64,000 bases of DNA from an uncultured Prochlorococcus sp. GTDB lineage: Bacteria > Cyanobacteriota > Cyanobacteriia > PCC-6307 > Cyanobiaceae. The notes beneath the pieces are model-generated. The model saw only the letters and a list, made by a program, of their open reading frames with translations, was not told where the DNA came from and did not search any database. Position numbers and translations under genes: made by a program. The DNA is taken from contig CACJCK010000003.1 of assembly GCA_902591865.1 (NCBI GenBank), positions 1 through 64,000 on the forward strand, written 5' to 3'. How positions within the stretch are numbered: the first letter of the stretch is position 1; every line of letters starts with the position of its first letter. Below, one piece after another: positions 1 through 13,388 of this stretch.

Positions 1-481
1 TTTCAACTTTACTAGTTGGCACTTTTTTGCCACAAAAATCTGGTTGAATGGGTAATTCTCTATGACCTCTATCTACCATTACTAGTAACATAACTTTTTG
101 AGGTCTGCCCCACGAATATAAAGCATCCATTGCAGCTCTAATCGTTCTACCTGTGTAAATTACATCATCTATTAAAAGAATTTCTTGTTTCTCAATAGGA
201 GTTGGAATATCTGCAGCTTGTATTAGGCGTGTTCCAACTCTATTTTGGTCATCTCTATAAAAAGTTGGATCAATTGTTCCTTTGCTGACTCTTAAACCTG
301 TTCTAGAGAATAATTCCTTTTCTAGCACTTCGGTCAGCTCAATTCCTCTAGTTGGGATACCAACCAATAAAAGGTTATCCAGTTTTTTTACTTTTTCGAT
401 AATTTCAGAAGTTAAACGCGAAATAGTTTTTCTAAGCTCAACTTCATTAAGTATTACAATCTTTTTTGTATTCTTTGACAT
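1..481 (-). CDS. pyrR: Bifunctional pyrimidine operon regulator/uracil phosphoribosyltransferase PyrR (3' end truncated by window edge)
   Basis: Minus-strand open frame from ATG at 481 to the window edge; translation contains the PRPP-binding motif ILLIDDVIYTGRTIRAAMDAL and VDRGHRELPIQPDF. Not in ORF track because no stop lies in the window. Confidence 0.93.
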   Translation of the reverse strand, partial: MSKNTKKIVILNEVELRKTISRLTSEIIEKVKKLDNLLLVGIPTRGIELTEVLEKELFSRTGLRVSKGTIDPTFYRDDQNRVGTRLIQAADIPTPIEKQEILLIDDVIYTGRTIRAAMDALYSWGRPQKVMLLVMVDRGHRELPIQPDFCGKKVPTSKVE

Positions 482-617
482 GATTTATCAAGAAATAAAA
501 CCTATCTAATATTTTCATAAATTAGCAAAAGCTAACTATGTTAAATATAAATTGTTAAAGAGTAACTTTTGAAGCTAAATTTAAGGTTGGATCGGTTAAA
601 ATGAATTTGATCTAAAT

Positions 618-2240
618 ATGTCAAAGATTAGCAGCAAAAATATAAAAAGATTTAGTGTTCCTCAGAGCCCTGTAGTTCTTGCGATACTAGATGGATGGGG
701 ATATCGAAAAGAAAAAACTGATAATGCCATAAAAGTTGCCAATACACCAATCATGGACTCACTGTGGCATGCTTACCCCCATACCCTAATAAGTGCTAGT
801 GGATCTGATGTAGGCCTCCCTGATGGTCAAATGGGCAACTCAGAAGTGGGGCATCTTACCATTGGATCGGGAAGAATAATACAACAAGAGCTCGTAAGGA
901 TTTCAAATATTATCAAAAATGATCAATTAGGCTCGGTAAATGAGTTAAAAGAGATCGCTGATTCATTGAAGAAAAATAATTCTACTTTGCATATCACGGG
1001 ATTATGTTCCGATGGAGGAGTTCATAGTCATATCGATCATTTACTAGGTTTAATAAAATGGGCATCTGATAATGAAATTAAAAAAGTAGCAATCCATATT
1101 ATTACCGATGGGAGAGATACTCCTGCAAAAAGTGCCTCGAAATATCTAAATCAAATAGAATCATGTATAAAAAAATTTAACGTAGGCGAAATAGCTTCCA
1201 TATGCGGAAGATACTGGATAATGGATAGAAATCTTTTATGGGATAGAACAGAAAAAGCTTATTCTAATTTGACTGATCCAGATATTCAAATAACAAATAT
1301 TTCTCCTCAGGATTATATAGAAAAAAGTTATGCCAAAAACATAACCGATGAATTTTTAGAGCCCATAAGAATTTCTGAAAACTATCTTAAAGATGGGGAT
1401 AGTTTGATTTGCTTTAACTTTCGTCCAGACAGAGCAAGACAAATAGTAAAATCCCTTTCAGTCAAGGAATTTTCAGACTTTAAAAGAAGAAATTATCCAA
1501 ATCTAGATTTTGTCACTTTTACTCAATATGATCCGAACTTTCCCGTTAAAGTTGCATTTCCGCCTGAATCACTCAATAATTTTATAGGCCAAATAGTTTC
1601 AGAAAATGGACTTAAACAATACAGAACCGCAGAAACTGAAAAATATCCTCACGTAACATACTTTTTCAATGGAGGAGTTGAAATTCCTTTATCTGGAGAA
1701 GAGAGACATTTGATTCCATCTCCAAGAGTCGCAACTTATGATATGCAACCCGAAATGTCTGCGGAGGAATTAACTATTAGTTGCTCTAAAGCAATTAAAA
1801 GTGGGAATTATGCTTTTGTTGTAATCAATTTTGCTAATCCTGATATGGTTGGTCATACAGGCAACATGGATGCAACAATCAAAGCTATAGAAAAAGTAGA
1901 TAAATGTGTAGGTCAAATAGTTAATGCTACTGGAGAAATGGGCGGAAGCATTTTGATTACAGCTGATCATGGTAATGCAGAGGTAATGAAAGGATCTGAA
2001 GGAGAACCATGGACAGCACACACAATAAATAAAGTTCCATTAATTTTGATTGAAGGTGAAAAAAGAAAAATACCAAATATGGGAAATGAAATAAATTTAA
2101 GAGAAAACGCGGGCTTAGCTGACATTGCTCCCACATTATTGCAATTATTAAATCTCCCAATACCAAGAGAAATGACAGGCAAATCTCTTATTCAAGAAAT
2201 AGAATTAAAAGGTTATAATAAGGTAGTTCAACATGTCTAA
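618..2240 (+). CDS. gpmI: 2,3-bisphosphoglycerate-independent phosphoglycerate mutase
   Basis: 540 aa [31 protein letters not shown] and TADHGNAE motifs. Confidence 0.97.
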   Translation: MSKISSKNIKRFSVPQSPVVLAILDGWGYRKEKTDNAIKVANTPIMDSLWHAYPHTLISASGSDVGLPDGQMGNSEVGHLTIGSGRIIQQELVRISNIIKNDQLGSVNELKEIADSLKKNNSTLHITGLCSDGGVHSHIDHLLGLIKWASDNEIKKVAIHIITDGRDTPAKSASKYLNQIESCIKKFNVGEIASICGRYWIMDRNLLWDRTEKAYSNLTDPDIQITNISPQDYIEKSYAKNITDEFLEPIRISENYLKDGDSLICFNFRPDRARQIVKSLSVKEFSDFKRRNYPNLDFVTFTQYDPNFPVKVAFPPESLNNFIGQIVSENGLKQYRTAETEKYPHVTYFFNGGVEIPLSGEERHLIPSPRVATYDMQPEMSAEELTISCSKAIKSGNYAFVVINFANPDMVGHTGNMDATIKAIEKVDKCVGQIVNATGEMGGSILITADHGNAEVMKGSEGEPWTAHTINKVPLILIEGEKRKIPNMGNEINLRENAGLADIAPTLLQLLNLPIPREMTGKSLIQEIELKGYNKVVQHV

Positions 2241-2262
2241 AGTTAATAAAAGTTTTTAAGCA

Positions 2263-2490
2263 ATGATTAAAATTATTAGTTGGATTTGGGTATTTTCTGG
2301 AGTTCTACTAATTCTCTTAGTTTTGCTTCATAGTCCCAAGGGTGATGGAATGGGAGGAATAGCCGCCAGTGGAAGCTCTATGTTCAACAGCGCAAGTAGT
2401 GCAGAGGCTTCTTTAAACAAAATAACTTGGACTTTTTTAATCATATTTTTGTCTCTCGCAATTATTCTTAGCGCAGGTTGGATTTCATAA
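2263..2490 (+). CDS. secG: Preprotein translocase subunit SecG
   Basis: 75 aa, two TM segments, LLHSPKGDGMGG motif. Confidence 0.93.
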   Translation: MIKIISWIWVFSGVLLILLVLLHSPKGDGMGGIAASGSSMFNSASSAEASLNKITWTFLIIFLSLAIILSAGWIS

Positions 2491-2499
2491 AAGTTGAAA

Positions 2500-2528
2500 A
2501 AAAGGGACCATTTTGAATGATCCCTTTT
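2500..2528. terminator. Probable bidirectional rho-independent terminator between convergent secG and groEL
   Basis: aaaaggga-c-catt-ttg-aatg-a-tccctttt: 12 bp paired with one mismatch, 3-nt loop, A/T flanks on both sides. Confidence 0.85.
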
Positions 2529-2555
2529 AAAAATTAATTAAAAACTTTTGTTTAA

Positions 2556-4220
<1,665 letters not shown>

Positions 4221-4244
4221 TTAATAATTTTTGAAACAAATATT

Positions 4245-4556
4245 TTAGCTTACTACAGCTAAAATATCCTTTTCTGAGAGCAAGATGTATTCATCTCCTC
4301 CCAATTTAATGTCTGTGCCAGCATATTTGCTGTACAAAACTTTATCGCCAATACTCACTTCTGGAGTTTGTCGAGAACCATCGTCATTAAGTTTGCCAGG
4401 GCCCACCTGAGCAACTTCACCAACCTGTGGTTTTTCTTTAGCTGAATCAGGCAAAAGGATGCCCCCAGCAGTTTTTTCCTCAGATGCGGAAACTTTAATA
4501 AATATTCTATCTCCCAGTGGTTTTACTGTAGAGACTGTAAGTGAAACAGCTGCCAT
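4245..4556 (-). CDS. groES: 10 kDa chaperonin GroES
   Basis: 103 aa; [34 protein letters not shown]. Confidence 0.97.
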   Translation of the reverse strand: MAAVSLTVSTVKPLGDRIFIKVSASEEKTAGGILLPDSAKEKPQVGEVAQVGPGKLNDDGSRQTPEVSIGDKVLYSKYAGTDIKLGGDEYILLSEKDILAVVS

Positions 4557-4673
4557 AGATTAATGGAGGGTCATGTTTGAGACGCTTTGCGTCATAAAAA
4601 TGGAAAGAGAAGTTCTCCATCCGTATCATCAACAACATAATCTGCTAAGTGGCAATTAAACCATACTTAAACT

Positions 4674-4689
4674 GTGCGGGTGGCCGAAC
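4674..4689 (-). promoter_or_regulatory. Candidate K-box upstream of groESL
   Basis: Minus strand reads GTTCGG-CCAC-CCGCAC, a full match to the K-box consensus I recall for cyanobacterial groE genes (GTTCGG-NNAN-CCNNAC); about 120 bp upstream of the groES ATG. Confidence 0.7.
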
Positions 4690-4772
4690 CCATTTAACGA
4701 ATCTACCCATAAGGTGGTAGTATTTTCGGAATATGAGCTGTTTAAAATCAGCTATTCATCACCAATCAATAA

Positions 4773-6236
<1,464 letters not shown>

Positions 6237-6277
6237 ATACTTAAATATATATTTAACCTTCAATAATTTTTCAATTA

Positions 6278-6682
6278 ATGGCAATTTCTCTAAAAGTTTT
6301 AGCTCCTAATAAAAATGTTTATCAAGGCGAAGCTGAAGAAGTAATCCTTCCTAGTACTACTGGTCAACTTGGTATACTACCAGGACACATATCTTTAGTT
6401 ACTGCTATAGATATTGGCGTTTTAAGACTAAGAATGAATTCCCAGTGGAAATCAATAGCTCTAATGGGAGGCTTCGCGGAAATCGAATCAGATGAAGTCA
6501 TAGTTTTAGTCAATAATGCTGAAATTGGTTCCGAAATTAATGTTCAAAATGCTGAAAAAGATCTTAAAGTAGCAAAATTAGCAATTAGCAAATTTTCTGA
6601 AAATGAAAAAAATTCAGAGAAAATTAAAGCTTTGAAAGAGGTTTCGAAGGCCGAAGCTAGGATTCAAGCTGCAAAGAACTAA
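6278..6682 (+). CDS. atpC: ATP synthase F1 subunit epsilon
   Basis: 134 aa; [24 protein letters not shown], downstream of atpD. Confidence 0.96.
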   Translation: MAISLKVLAPNKNVYQGEAEEVILPSTTGQLGILPGHISLVTAIDIGVLRLRMNSQWKSIALMGGFAEIESDEVIVLVNNAEIGSEINVQNAEKDLKVAKLAISKFSENEKNSEKIKALKEVSKAEARIQAAKN

Positions 6683-6689
6683 TATTTAA

Positions 6690-7166
6690 TTAAGCGGTTC
6701 CACAAAAAGTTACTTCGGGAAACTTTAATTTGGCTTCTTCTAATTTTTTTGTTTTACCTTCTTCTTGCCAATAATTTATTACTTCAGTAGCTTTATTCAA
6801 AATCTCTACTCTTTCGTTATCTGTAATCCAACCTTTATTCTCAAGTTCACTTTTTAATTTTTCCCAAGCATCATCTCTTGGCCAAAAATAATAAGCAGTA
6901 AGAGGACTTGGGCCTCCACCTACTATTTGATCAACTGCTAAAGCTACATTATCAAGTAACCACAATACTTTAATTATAAACCTTCCTTCATCAGGTTTAG
7001 GGGTATAACCAGTAGGCACCCCATCTTCATCAATTGTGGCAGCTGCTAATACCGCTGTGGCGCCCATCATTCCTGAATTAGGAGAAGAATTTCTAGAGTT
7101 TGGGGCATCACTGTTTCTTTCCTTTTTTTCTGTTGAATTTTGATTTAACTTATCTGATGAGGTCAT
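6690..7166 (-). CDS. ycf65: Plastid-specific ribosomal protein 3-like (PSRP-3/Ycf65, cS23) with low-complexity N-terminal extension
   Basis: 158 aa; C-terminal block [14 protein letters not shown]...[47 protein letters not shown] matches the recalled PSRP-3 family pattern. Confidence 0.85.
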   Translation of the reverse strand: MTSSDKLNQNSTEKKERNSDAPNSRNSSPNSGMMGATAVLAAATIDEDGVPTGYTPKPDEGRFIIKVLWLLDNVALAVDQIVGGGPSPLTAYYFWPRDDAWEKLKSELENKGWITDNERVEILNKATEVINYWQEEGKTKKLEEAKLKFPEVTFCGTA

Positions 7167-7272
7167 TCACTTATTTATGTTTAATAATCAATTTATCAGT
7201 TTATGGTCACATTTTGATTGATTTATTCAAAATTTCTTGATTTTAGTTATTGATAATTTCTAAACAGGATTT

Positions 7273-7431
7273 TTATCTATCATGAGATACTTCATAAAAA
7301 TCATAAATAGTAGCTTCCAATGAATCCCAAAGATCTTTGGGGATATCGTTCTCTTCTGCGAACATGCCAAGCTGACTAGCTAAGCCTCTCGCTTGAGAGA
7401 GTTTCGAATCATATGAATTGGAATTATTCAT
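7273..7431 (-). CDS. Small hypothetical protein, 52 aa (below ORF-track length cutoff)
   Basis: ATG..TAA frame: MNNSNSYDSKLSQARGLASQLGMFAEENDIPKDLWDSLEATIYDFYEVSHDR; fills the gap between ycf65 and pepP. Confidence 0.7.
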   Translation of the reverse strand: MNNSNSYDSKLSQARGLASQLGMFAEENDIPKDLWDSLEATIYDFYEVSHDR

Positions 7432-7485
7432 TTTTGAGCTTTAAACTTAATAAAAAATAAATCTATTAACCAAATAAGTCAAATT

Positions 7486-8811
7486 TTAAAATTCTAAATC
7501 AGAAATTTCTTTTAGTGCAGCAATACTTAAAACTTCCGGGTTTGTATCTGATACCAGCACATCATCTTCTATTCTTATCCCTATGCCTTTCCATTTCTCA
7601 TCTATAGGGGGTTGTCCATCAGGGACTGGGATCCTATCACTTATATAGATCCCAGGTTCTACAGTAAGAATCATTCCATTCTGTAATGGCACTTCATAGT
7701 CCCCCATTCTGTATGCTCCAACATCATGAACATCTAAGCCGAGCCAATGTCCAGTTCTATGCATGTAAAGATGTTTATAAGATTGATTATCAATTATCTC
7801 TTGAGTACTGCCCGACAATAAACCAATTTCTTTTAATCCGTCTATTAGAATTGTTAAAGCAACATTATGAACAGCACTAGAATTCGATCCCCTTACAGCA
7901 CTTTTAATTGCATTTTTCTGCGCACTCAATACAATTTCATAGATAACTTTTTGCTCATTAGAAAATTTACCACCTATTGGAATAGTTCTTGTTATGTCTC
8001 CATTGTAATAATCAACTAGTGAGCAACCTGCATCCACCAATAATAAATCTTCTTTCTTCAAGGGTGAATTATTTGAAGTGTAATGCAAAATACAGGCATT
8101 ATCACCTGATGCAACAATTGAGTTATAAGCTGGTCCTCTCGCCCCTTTTTCCAAAAAGAATCCCTCTAGAAGACCTTGAATTTGTCTTTCATTTTTCTTT
8201 GATGAAATAGATTCTCTAACTAGTTCATGGGCTTCGGCTGAAATTTGCACAGCCTCTCTCATTCTCTTAATTTCAAATTCACTTTTTATTAATCTCATCT
8301 CATTTAAATAAATTTCTGGAGATTTTATAGAATTTGCACCAAACCCTAATCGTGAGCGATTATCAAGTTGTTGTGAAAATATCTCAAGTACTAGTTTCTC
8401 TATAATTGGATGCTTGCCAATTGAAAAAACAATTTCATCAGAATCATTTATGTAAGCTGGGAGTAAATCTTTTAATTCGTTTATTGAGTGAGCCTTATCA
8501 GCATTAAACTCTTTTTCAGCGCCTTCTAAACCCCATCTAAAGCCATGCCAAACTTCGCTTATAACATCTTTAGGAGCAACAAACATAATAAATCTCTCTC
8601 CCTTTGGCTTATGTGATAAAAAAAGAGCGATTGCATCTGGCTCATCGAAACCGGTTAAATACCAAAAATTACTATCTTGCCTAAAAGGATATTCACAATC
8701 AGCATGATGCTTTACAAGATTTGCACCAGGTATAATAGCAGCTTTCCCACCTAGTTTATTTAGGAATGTTTCTCTTCTTTCTTCAAAAACTTTATTGCAG
8801 GGTTTAAACAT
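7486..8811 (-). CDS. pepP: Xaa-Pro aminopeptidase
   Basis: 441 aa; LLVDAGCSLVDYYNGDITRTIPIGG, HRTGHWLGLDVHDVG, TVEPGIYI. Confidence 0.94.
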   Translation of the reverse strand: MFKPCNKVFEERRETFLNKLGGKAAIIPGANLVKHHADCEYPFRQDSNFWYLTGFDEPDAIALFLSHKPKGERFIMFVAPKDVISEVWHGFRWGLEGAEKEFNADKAHSINELKDLLPAYINDSDEIVFSIGKHPIIEKLVLEIFSQQLDNRSRLGFGANSIKSPEIYLNEMRLIKSEFEIKRMREAVQISAEAHELVRESISSKKNERQIQGLLEGFFLEKGARGPAYNSIVASGDNACILHYTSNNSPLKKEDLLLVDAGCSLVDYYNGDITRTIPIGGKFSNEQKVIYEIVLSAQKNAIKSAVRGSNSSAVHNVALTILIDGLKEIGLLSGSTQEIIDNQSYKHLYMHRTGHWLGLDVHDVGAYRMGDYEVPLQNGMILTVEPGIYISDRIPVPDGQPPIDEKWKGIGIRIEDDVLVSDTNPEVLSIAALKEISDLEF

Positions 8812-8884
8812 AAATAGTGAATTGGCGAGTTTTTAAAAAAAATGGAAGAATGAATCAAACAGATTTAAAACCTAATCTATTTTA

Positions 8885-9862
8885 ATGGAACCAAGTTTTT
8901 ACGTCTTAATCTTGCTCATTATAGTTATTCTAATTGGGTCAGCATGTTGTTCGGGAGTAGAGGCGGCTTTTTTAGCTGTGAATTCAATTAGAATTTTAGA
9001 AATAGCCTCAAAACAAAAGCCAAAAAGTTCTGCGAATCAACTGCTTAAACTCAGAAAACACCTTGGAAGGACACTAACTGTAATTACTATTACAAATAAT
9101 GGATTTAACATCATTGGAAGTCTGATTTTAGGTGTATATGGAACATTGGTAATTAATAGTAGTTATGGCTTAACTTTATTTTCAATTATTTTTTATATAT
9201 TAGTTGTTCTTGTGGGAGAAGTTCTTCCAAAAGCTCTTGGTACAAGATTTTCAGTTCAAATAGCGTTATTATCCGTTCCTATCTTGAGAATATTAAACAT
9301 CTTAATGAGGCCATTCTTAATATTAATCGAACGAATATTTCCAGTTATTACTGCAGAAAATGAAATTTCAACTGATGAAGAGGAAATTAGACAAATGGCA
9401 AAAATTGGGAGTCAAAAAGGGTTAATAGAAGCTGATGAGGCAGCAATGATATTTAAGGTTTTTCAATTAAATGACTTAAAAGCTAAAGACTTAATGATCC
9501 CTAGGGTATCAGCACCTTGTCTTGATGGGTCTTATAATCTTGATGAAATTTCCAACCTTATAATGTCTGATGACTCGCCATGGTGGGTTATTTTAGGAGA
9601 TAAGGTTGACAAAATACAAGGTGTAGTTAAACGTGAAAAAATGTTAGAAGAATTAATTAATGGGGAAAATAAAAAATCTTTATCAGAAATTTGCGAACCT
9701 GTGGAATACATTCCCGAAATGATTAAGGCAGATCAATTATTAACAAGATTTGACAAGAATCATAATGGAGTAAAAGTAGTAGTAGATGAATTTGGGGGAT
9801 TCGTGGGGATTATTGGTGCAGAAGCTGTTTTATCTGTAATAGCTGGTTGGTGGAAGAAATAA
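8885..9862 (+). CDS. CNNM-domain/hemolysin-like membrane protein (CorC/HlyC family)
   Basis: 325 aa; N-terminal TM DUF21-like region (GSACCSGVEAAFLAVN), TDEEEIRQMAKIGSQKGLIEADEAAMI, CBS-like C-terminus. Confidence 0.9.
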   Translation: MEPSFYVLILLIIVILIGSACCSGVEAAFLAVNSIRILEIASKQKPKSSANQLLKLRKHLGRTLTVITITNNGFNIIGSLILGVYGTLVINSSYGLTLFSIIFYILVVLVGEVLPKALGTRFSVQIALLSVPILRILNILMRPFLILIERIFPVITAENEISTDEEEIRQMAKIGSQKGLIEADEAAMIFKVFQLNDLKAKDLMIPRVSAPCLDGSYNLDEISNLIMSDDSPWWVILGDKVDKIQGVVKREKMLEELINGENKKSLSEICEPVEYIPEMIKADQLLTRFDKNHNGVKVVVDEFGGFVGIIGAEAVLSVIAGWWKK

Positions 9863-9865
9863 ATC

Positions 9866-11107
9866 ATGAAAAAAATGAAAATTAATAAAAATTATTTACA
9901 TTTAAAAAATTGGTGGGGGACTGTTGATCTTACCAATTACGAAAAAAGCTTTTTTAATAAAGAAATAATTTCTTTTAATCAACAACTTTTTAGGTTCAAA
10001 GAAAAAAAAATAAGAATTGGAGCATATGGTAAATCAGGCGTAGGAAAATCCTCTGTTTTAAATTCTTTGCTAAAAAAAAATATTTTCAAAACAGATATTA
10101 TCAATGGGACCACAAGAGAAATACAAGCAGAACCTTGGACCCTCAAAGATCAAACACTTAGTAGTGTAGAGTTGATTGATTCTCCAGGATTTGATTTCTG
10201 CAATATTAAATTCCCAGATAAAGTTTGCTCTTACATAAATCATTTAGATCTTATTCTATTTATAGTTTCCGGAGATTTAAATAGAAATGAATTAAACGAA
10301 ATTAGCTCTTTAATTAAATATGGGAAAAAAATAATTGTAATCTTAAATAAAATCGATCTTTTTAATAAAAATGACCTAAAAGAAATTATGGATAATATCA
10401 ACTTTAAGCTTCCAAAAGATTTAAATATTCCAATAATTCTTAATCATAGAAACAATCTTAAAAATTACCTCACAAAAATAATAAATCAACATGGTGAGAT
10501 ATTATTAACACTTAATTCTCTTCAATTAGCTGACAAATTGTTTTTGCAGATAAAAGAGCAAAGATTGAAAAAAAGAAAGAAATTAGCTCAATCAACTATT
10601 GGTAAATTTTCGACCATAAAGGCATCAGCAGTAGCTCTTAATCCTTTTATTCTGTTTGATGTTGCGGGTAGTTTTGCACTAGATACTGCATTAATTGGCG
10701 AATTAAGTAAGATTTATGGCTTAAATTTGAAGGGTGAATCAACAAGAACAATCTTTAAAAAGATATCCATTAATAATTTATACTTAGGAGTCACTCAATT
10801 CGGTGTCAATACATCTTTCAACCTTATTAAGAAAGTAATTTTATTAATGGCACCGTTCTCTAACGGTCTCTCATTATTACCCTATGGGCCAATAGCAATT
10901 ATTCAAGCAATAATTGCAGTGTACTCTACAAAAATCCTTGGGAAATTAGCAGCAAAAGAGATATATATAAGAAGCAAAGTTTCGTTAATAGAACCCTCAA
11001 TCATGATTCAAAATTTAACTTTAAATGAACCAGATGTTTTTAACCACATTAATATTTACTTATCAAATAGAAATCTAAATAATAATTTTGTTAGTTTTCT
11101 GCCTTAA
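9866..11107 (+). CDS. GTPase with C-terminal DUF697-like membrane domain
   Basis: 413 aa; P-loop GKSGVGKSS, DSPG, NKID; hydrophobic C-terminal region. Confidence 0.85.
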   Translation: MKKMKINKNYLHLKNWWGTVDLTNYEKSFFNKEIISFNQQLFRFKEKKIRIGAYGKSGVGKSSVLNSLLKKNIFKTDIINGTTREIQAEPWTLKDQTLSSVELIDSPGFDFCNIKFPDKVCSYINHLDLILFIVSGDLNRNELNEISSLIKYGKKIIVILNKIDLFNKNDLKEIMDNINFKLPKDLNIPIILNHRNNLKNYLTKIINQHGEILLTLNSLQLADKLFLQIKEQRLKKRKKLAQSTIGKFSTIKASAVALNPFILFDVAGSFALDTALIGELSKIYGLNLKGESTRTIFKKISINNLYLGVTQFGVNTSFNLIKKVILLMAPFSNGLSLLPYGPIAIIQAIIAVYSTKILGKLAAKEIYIRSKVSLIEPSIMIQNLTLNEPDVFNHINIYLSNRNLNNNFVSFLP

Positions 11108-11115
11108 AACTTTAA

Positions 11116-11694
11116 ATGGGAACAAGAATTGCATTATTTGGTACTAGTGCAGATCCACCTACCACTGGTCATGAGAAAATACTAGAAGAATTATCCAAAA
11201 TTTATGCTTTTACCATTTGTTATGTAAGTAACAACCCCAACAAAAAGCACAAAGAGGATATCGCAATCCGTAGCCAATTATTAAAAACTCTCATTGAAGA
11301 TTTAGATAATCCTAAAATTTTATTTAATCAAAGTGTTACTAGCAAATGGGCAGTAGAGTCAATAAAAAAATGTAAAAAAATCTATGACTTTGATAATTTA
11401 GATTTTGTTATTGGGAGTGATTTAATTCAAGATATTTTCTGCTGGAAAAATTTTGATAAAATTATTAAAGAGGTAAGTTTTTTTATAATTTTGAGAGAGG
11501 AATATCCTGTTGAATTAAATACTCTTAAAATGCTAGAAACTTATAATGTGAAATTTAAGATTTCATCCATAAAAATCCCAAACATTTCAAGTTCTAAGTT
11601 CAGATTAAATTTTAATTATTCTATTTTACCAAAGTCATTAATAGATTTTGTTAAGAAGAATAATTTATATGAATCCACTAAATTAGTTGAATGA
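11116..11694 (+). CDS. nadD: Nicotinate-nucleotide adenylyltransferase
   Basis: 192 aa; ALFGTSADPPTTGHEKIL nucleotidyltransferase motif, SSSKFR; overlaps nadE by 4 bp. Confidence 0.9.
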   Translation: MGTRIALFGTSADPPTTGHEKILEELSKIYAFTICYVSNNPNKKHKEDIAIRSQLLKTLIEDLDNPKILFNQSVTSKWAVESIKKCKKIYDFDNLDFVIGSDLIQDIFCWKNFDKIIKEVSFFIILREEYPVELNTLKMLETYNVKFKISSIKIPNISSSKFRLNFNYSILPKSLIDFVKKNNLYESTKLVE

Positions 11695-13388
11695 AGTTTT
11701 TACTTGCTCAAATTAATCCAGTTGTTGGGGATTTAGAGGGTAATGCAAAAAAAATACTTTATGCTGCTTCGAAAGCTAGCTCAAGTGCTGTTGACTTAGT
11801 CCTTACTCCAGAATTGTCATTGTGGGGATATCCAGCAAATGACTTACTTTTAAAAAAAAATTTAATCAAAAATCAATATCAAATTCTTGACCAATTAGCT
11901 TCAATTATTAATACAAAATATGGAAGCTTGGGTATCACAGTTGGGATAGCTGAGATAATAAAGGATTCCTTTTTCCCAAATCTTTATAATTCTATTGCGT
12001 TGCTTGAGCGCGGCGAATGGAAAATAATTGCTCGTAAAATTATTCTTCCCACGTATGAAGTATTTGATGAGAAAAGATATTTTAGATCAGAGGAAAAAGT
12101 TTCCATCTTAACAAAAATAATTAAGAACAAAACTTGGCGAATTGGCTTTACTGTATGCGAGGATTTATGGGTCAACAAAAATATAGAAGGTAGAGGGATT
12201 CATAAAAAAAATCCCATTTCTGATTTAAAGAAAAAAAAAGTTGATATCTTAGTCAATTTATCGGCATCCCCATATACCTTCAAAAAGTTAGAGCTAAGAT
12301 CCAAAGTTTCCAGATTTGCTGCTCAATTTCTTCAAGTACCTCTGATATATGTAAACCAGATCGGTGCAAATGATAATTTAATTTTTGATGGAAATAGTTT
12401 TGTTCTTGATAAGAATGGATCTAAAATTAAACAATTAAAATCTTTTTCAGAAGACCTCTCCAGTTGGGAAATTGAGCAAACAATACCCGAGAAAAATGAA
12501 TTCGAACAATCTCAAATATCATCAATTTTTGATGCATTAGTTCTTGGTGTAAGAGATTATGCTCAAAAATGCGGTTTTAAAACAGCTTTAATTGGACTAA
12601 GTGGTGGCATTGATTCAGCACTAGTTTCTGCAATTGCGACAGCTGCTCTTGGCAGTAATAATGTTTATTGCGTCTCAATGCCCTCTAAGTGGAGCTCATC
12701 CCATTCAAAAAGTGATGCGAAAGATTTAGCAAGGAGATTAAAAATAAATTTCAAAAGCATCCCAATTGAAAACCTGATGAATTCTTTTGAAGAATCTTTT
12801 ATAAAAACCATATCTTTCGAGATGGCTGAATTAACAAATCAAAATATTCAATCAAGGATCAGAGGAACGCTTCTGATGGCTTTAGCAAATCAAGAAAAGC
12901 ATTTATTACTTTCTACAGGAAATAAATCAGAACTAGCTGTAGGATATTGCACACTTTATGGTGATATGAATGGGGGATTATCAGTAATTGGGGATTTATA
13001 TAAAACTAATGTTTTTAAATTATGCAATTGGCTTGATAGTGAAGATTCAATTAATCATAGAAAATCATATATGTTAAATTCTGGTATGGATTTAATTGGA
13101 GAAAATATACGTACGAAAGCTCCAAGTGCAGAATTAGGTCCTGATCAATTAGATACTGATTCTCTCCCACCTTATTCTATTTTAGATAATATTCTTAAAG
13201 GAATTATTGAGGAGAAAAAAGATTTACCACAGTTAGAAGAAGATGGTTATAAAAAAGATTTAATTTTAAAAATTATCTCACTCATAAAAAAAGCGGAATT
13301 TAAAAGAAAGCAGGCTCCTCCAATCCTAAAATTAAGCAGTCAATCATTAGGTAGTGACTGGAGATTTCCCATAGCAATATCTTATTAA
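11691..13388 (+). CDS. nadE: Glutamine-dependent NAD+ synthetase
   Basis: 565 aa; N-terminal nitrilase domain plus GLSGGIDSALVSAIA synthetase domain. Confidence 0.96.
   Translation: MKFLLAQINPVVGDLEGNAKKILYAASKASSSAVDLVLTPELSLWGYPANDLLLKKNLIKNQYQILDQLASIINTKYGSLGITVGIAEIIKDSFFPNLYNSIALLERGEWKIIARKIILPTYEVFDEKRYFRSEEKVSILTKIIKNKTWRIGFTVCEDLWVNKNIEGRGIHKKNPISDLKKKKVDILVNLSASPYTFKKLELRSKVSRFAAQFLQVPLIYVNQIGANDNLIFDGNSFVLDKNGSKIKQLKSFSEDLSSWEIEQTIPEKNEFEQSQISSIFDALVLGVRDYAQKCGFKTALIGLSGGIDSALVSAIATAALGSNNVYCVSMPSKWSSSHSKSDAKDLARRLKINFKSIPIENLMNSFEESFIKTISFEMAELTNQNIQSRIRGTLLMALANQEKHLLLSTGNKSELAVGYCTLYGDMNGGLSVIGDLYKTNVFKLCNWLDSEDSINHRKSYMLNSGMDLIGENIRTKAPSAELGPDQLDTDSLPPYSILDNILKGIIEEKKDLPQLEEDGYKKDLILKIISLIKKAEFKRKQAPPILKLSSQSLGSDWRFPIAISY

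Noticed and set aside
282-509. 75-aa plus-strand ORF at the left end
   Set aside because: Antisense to the well-supported partial pyrR frame.
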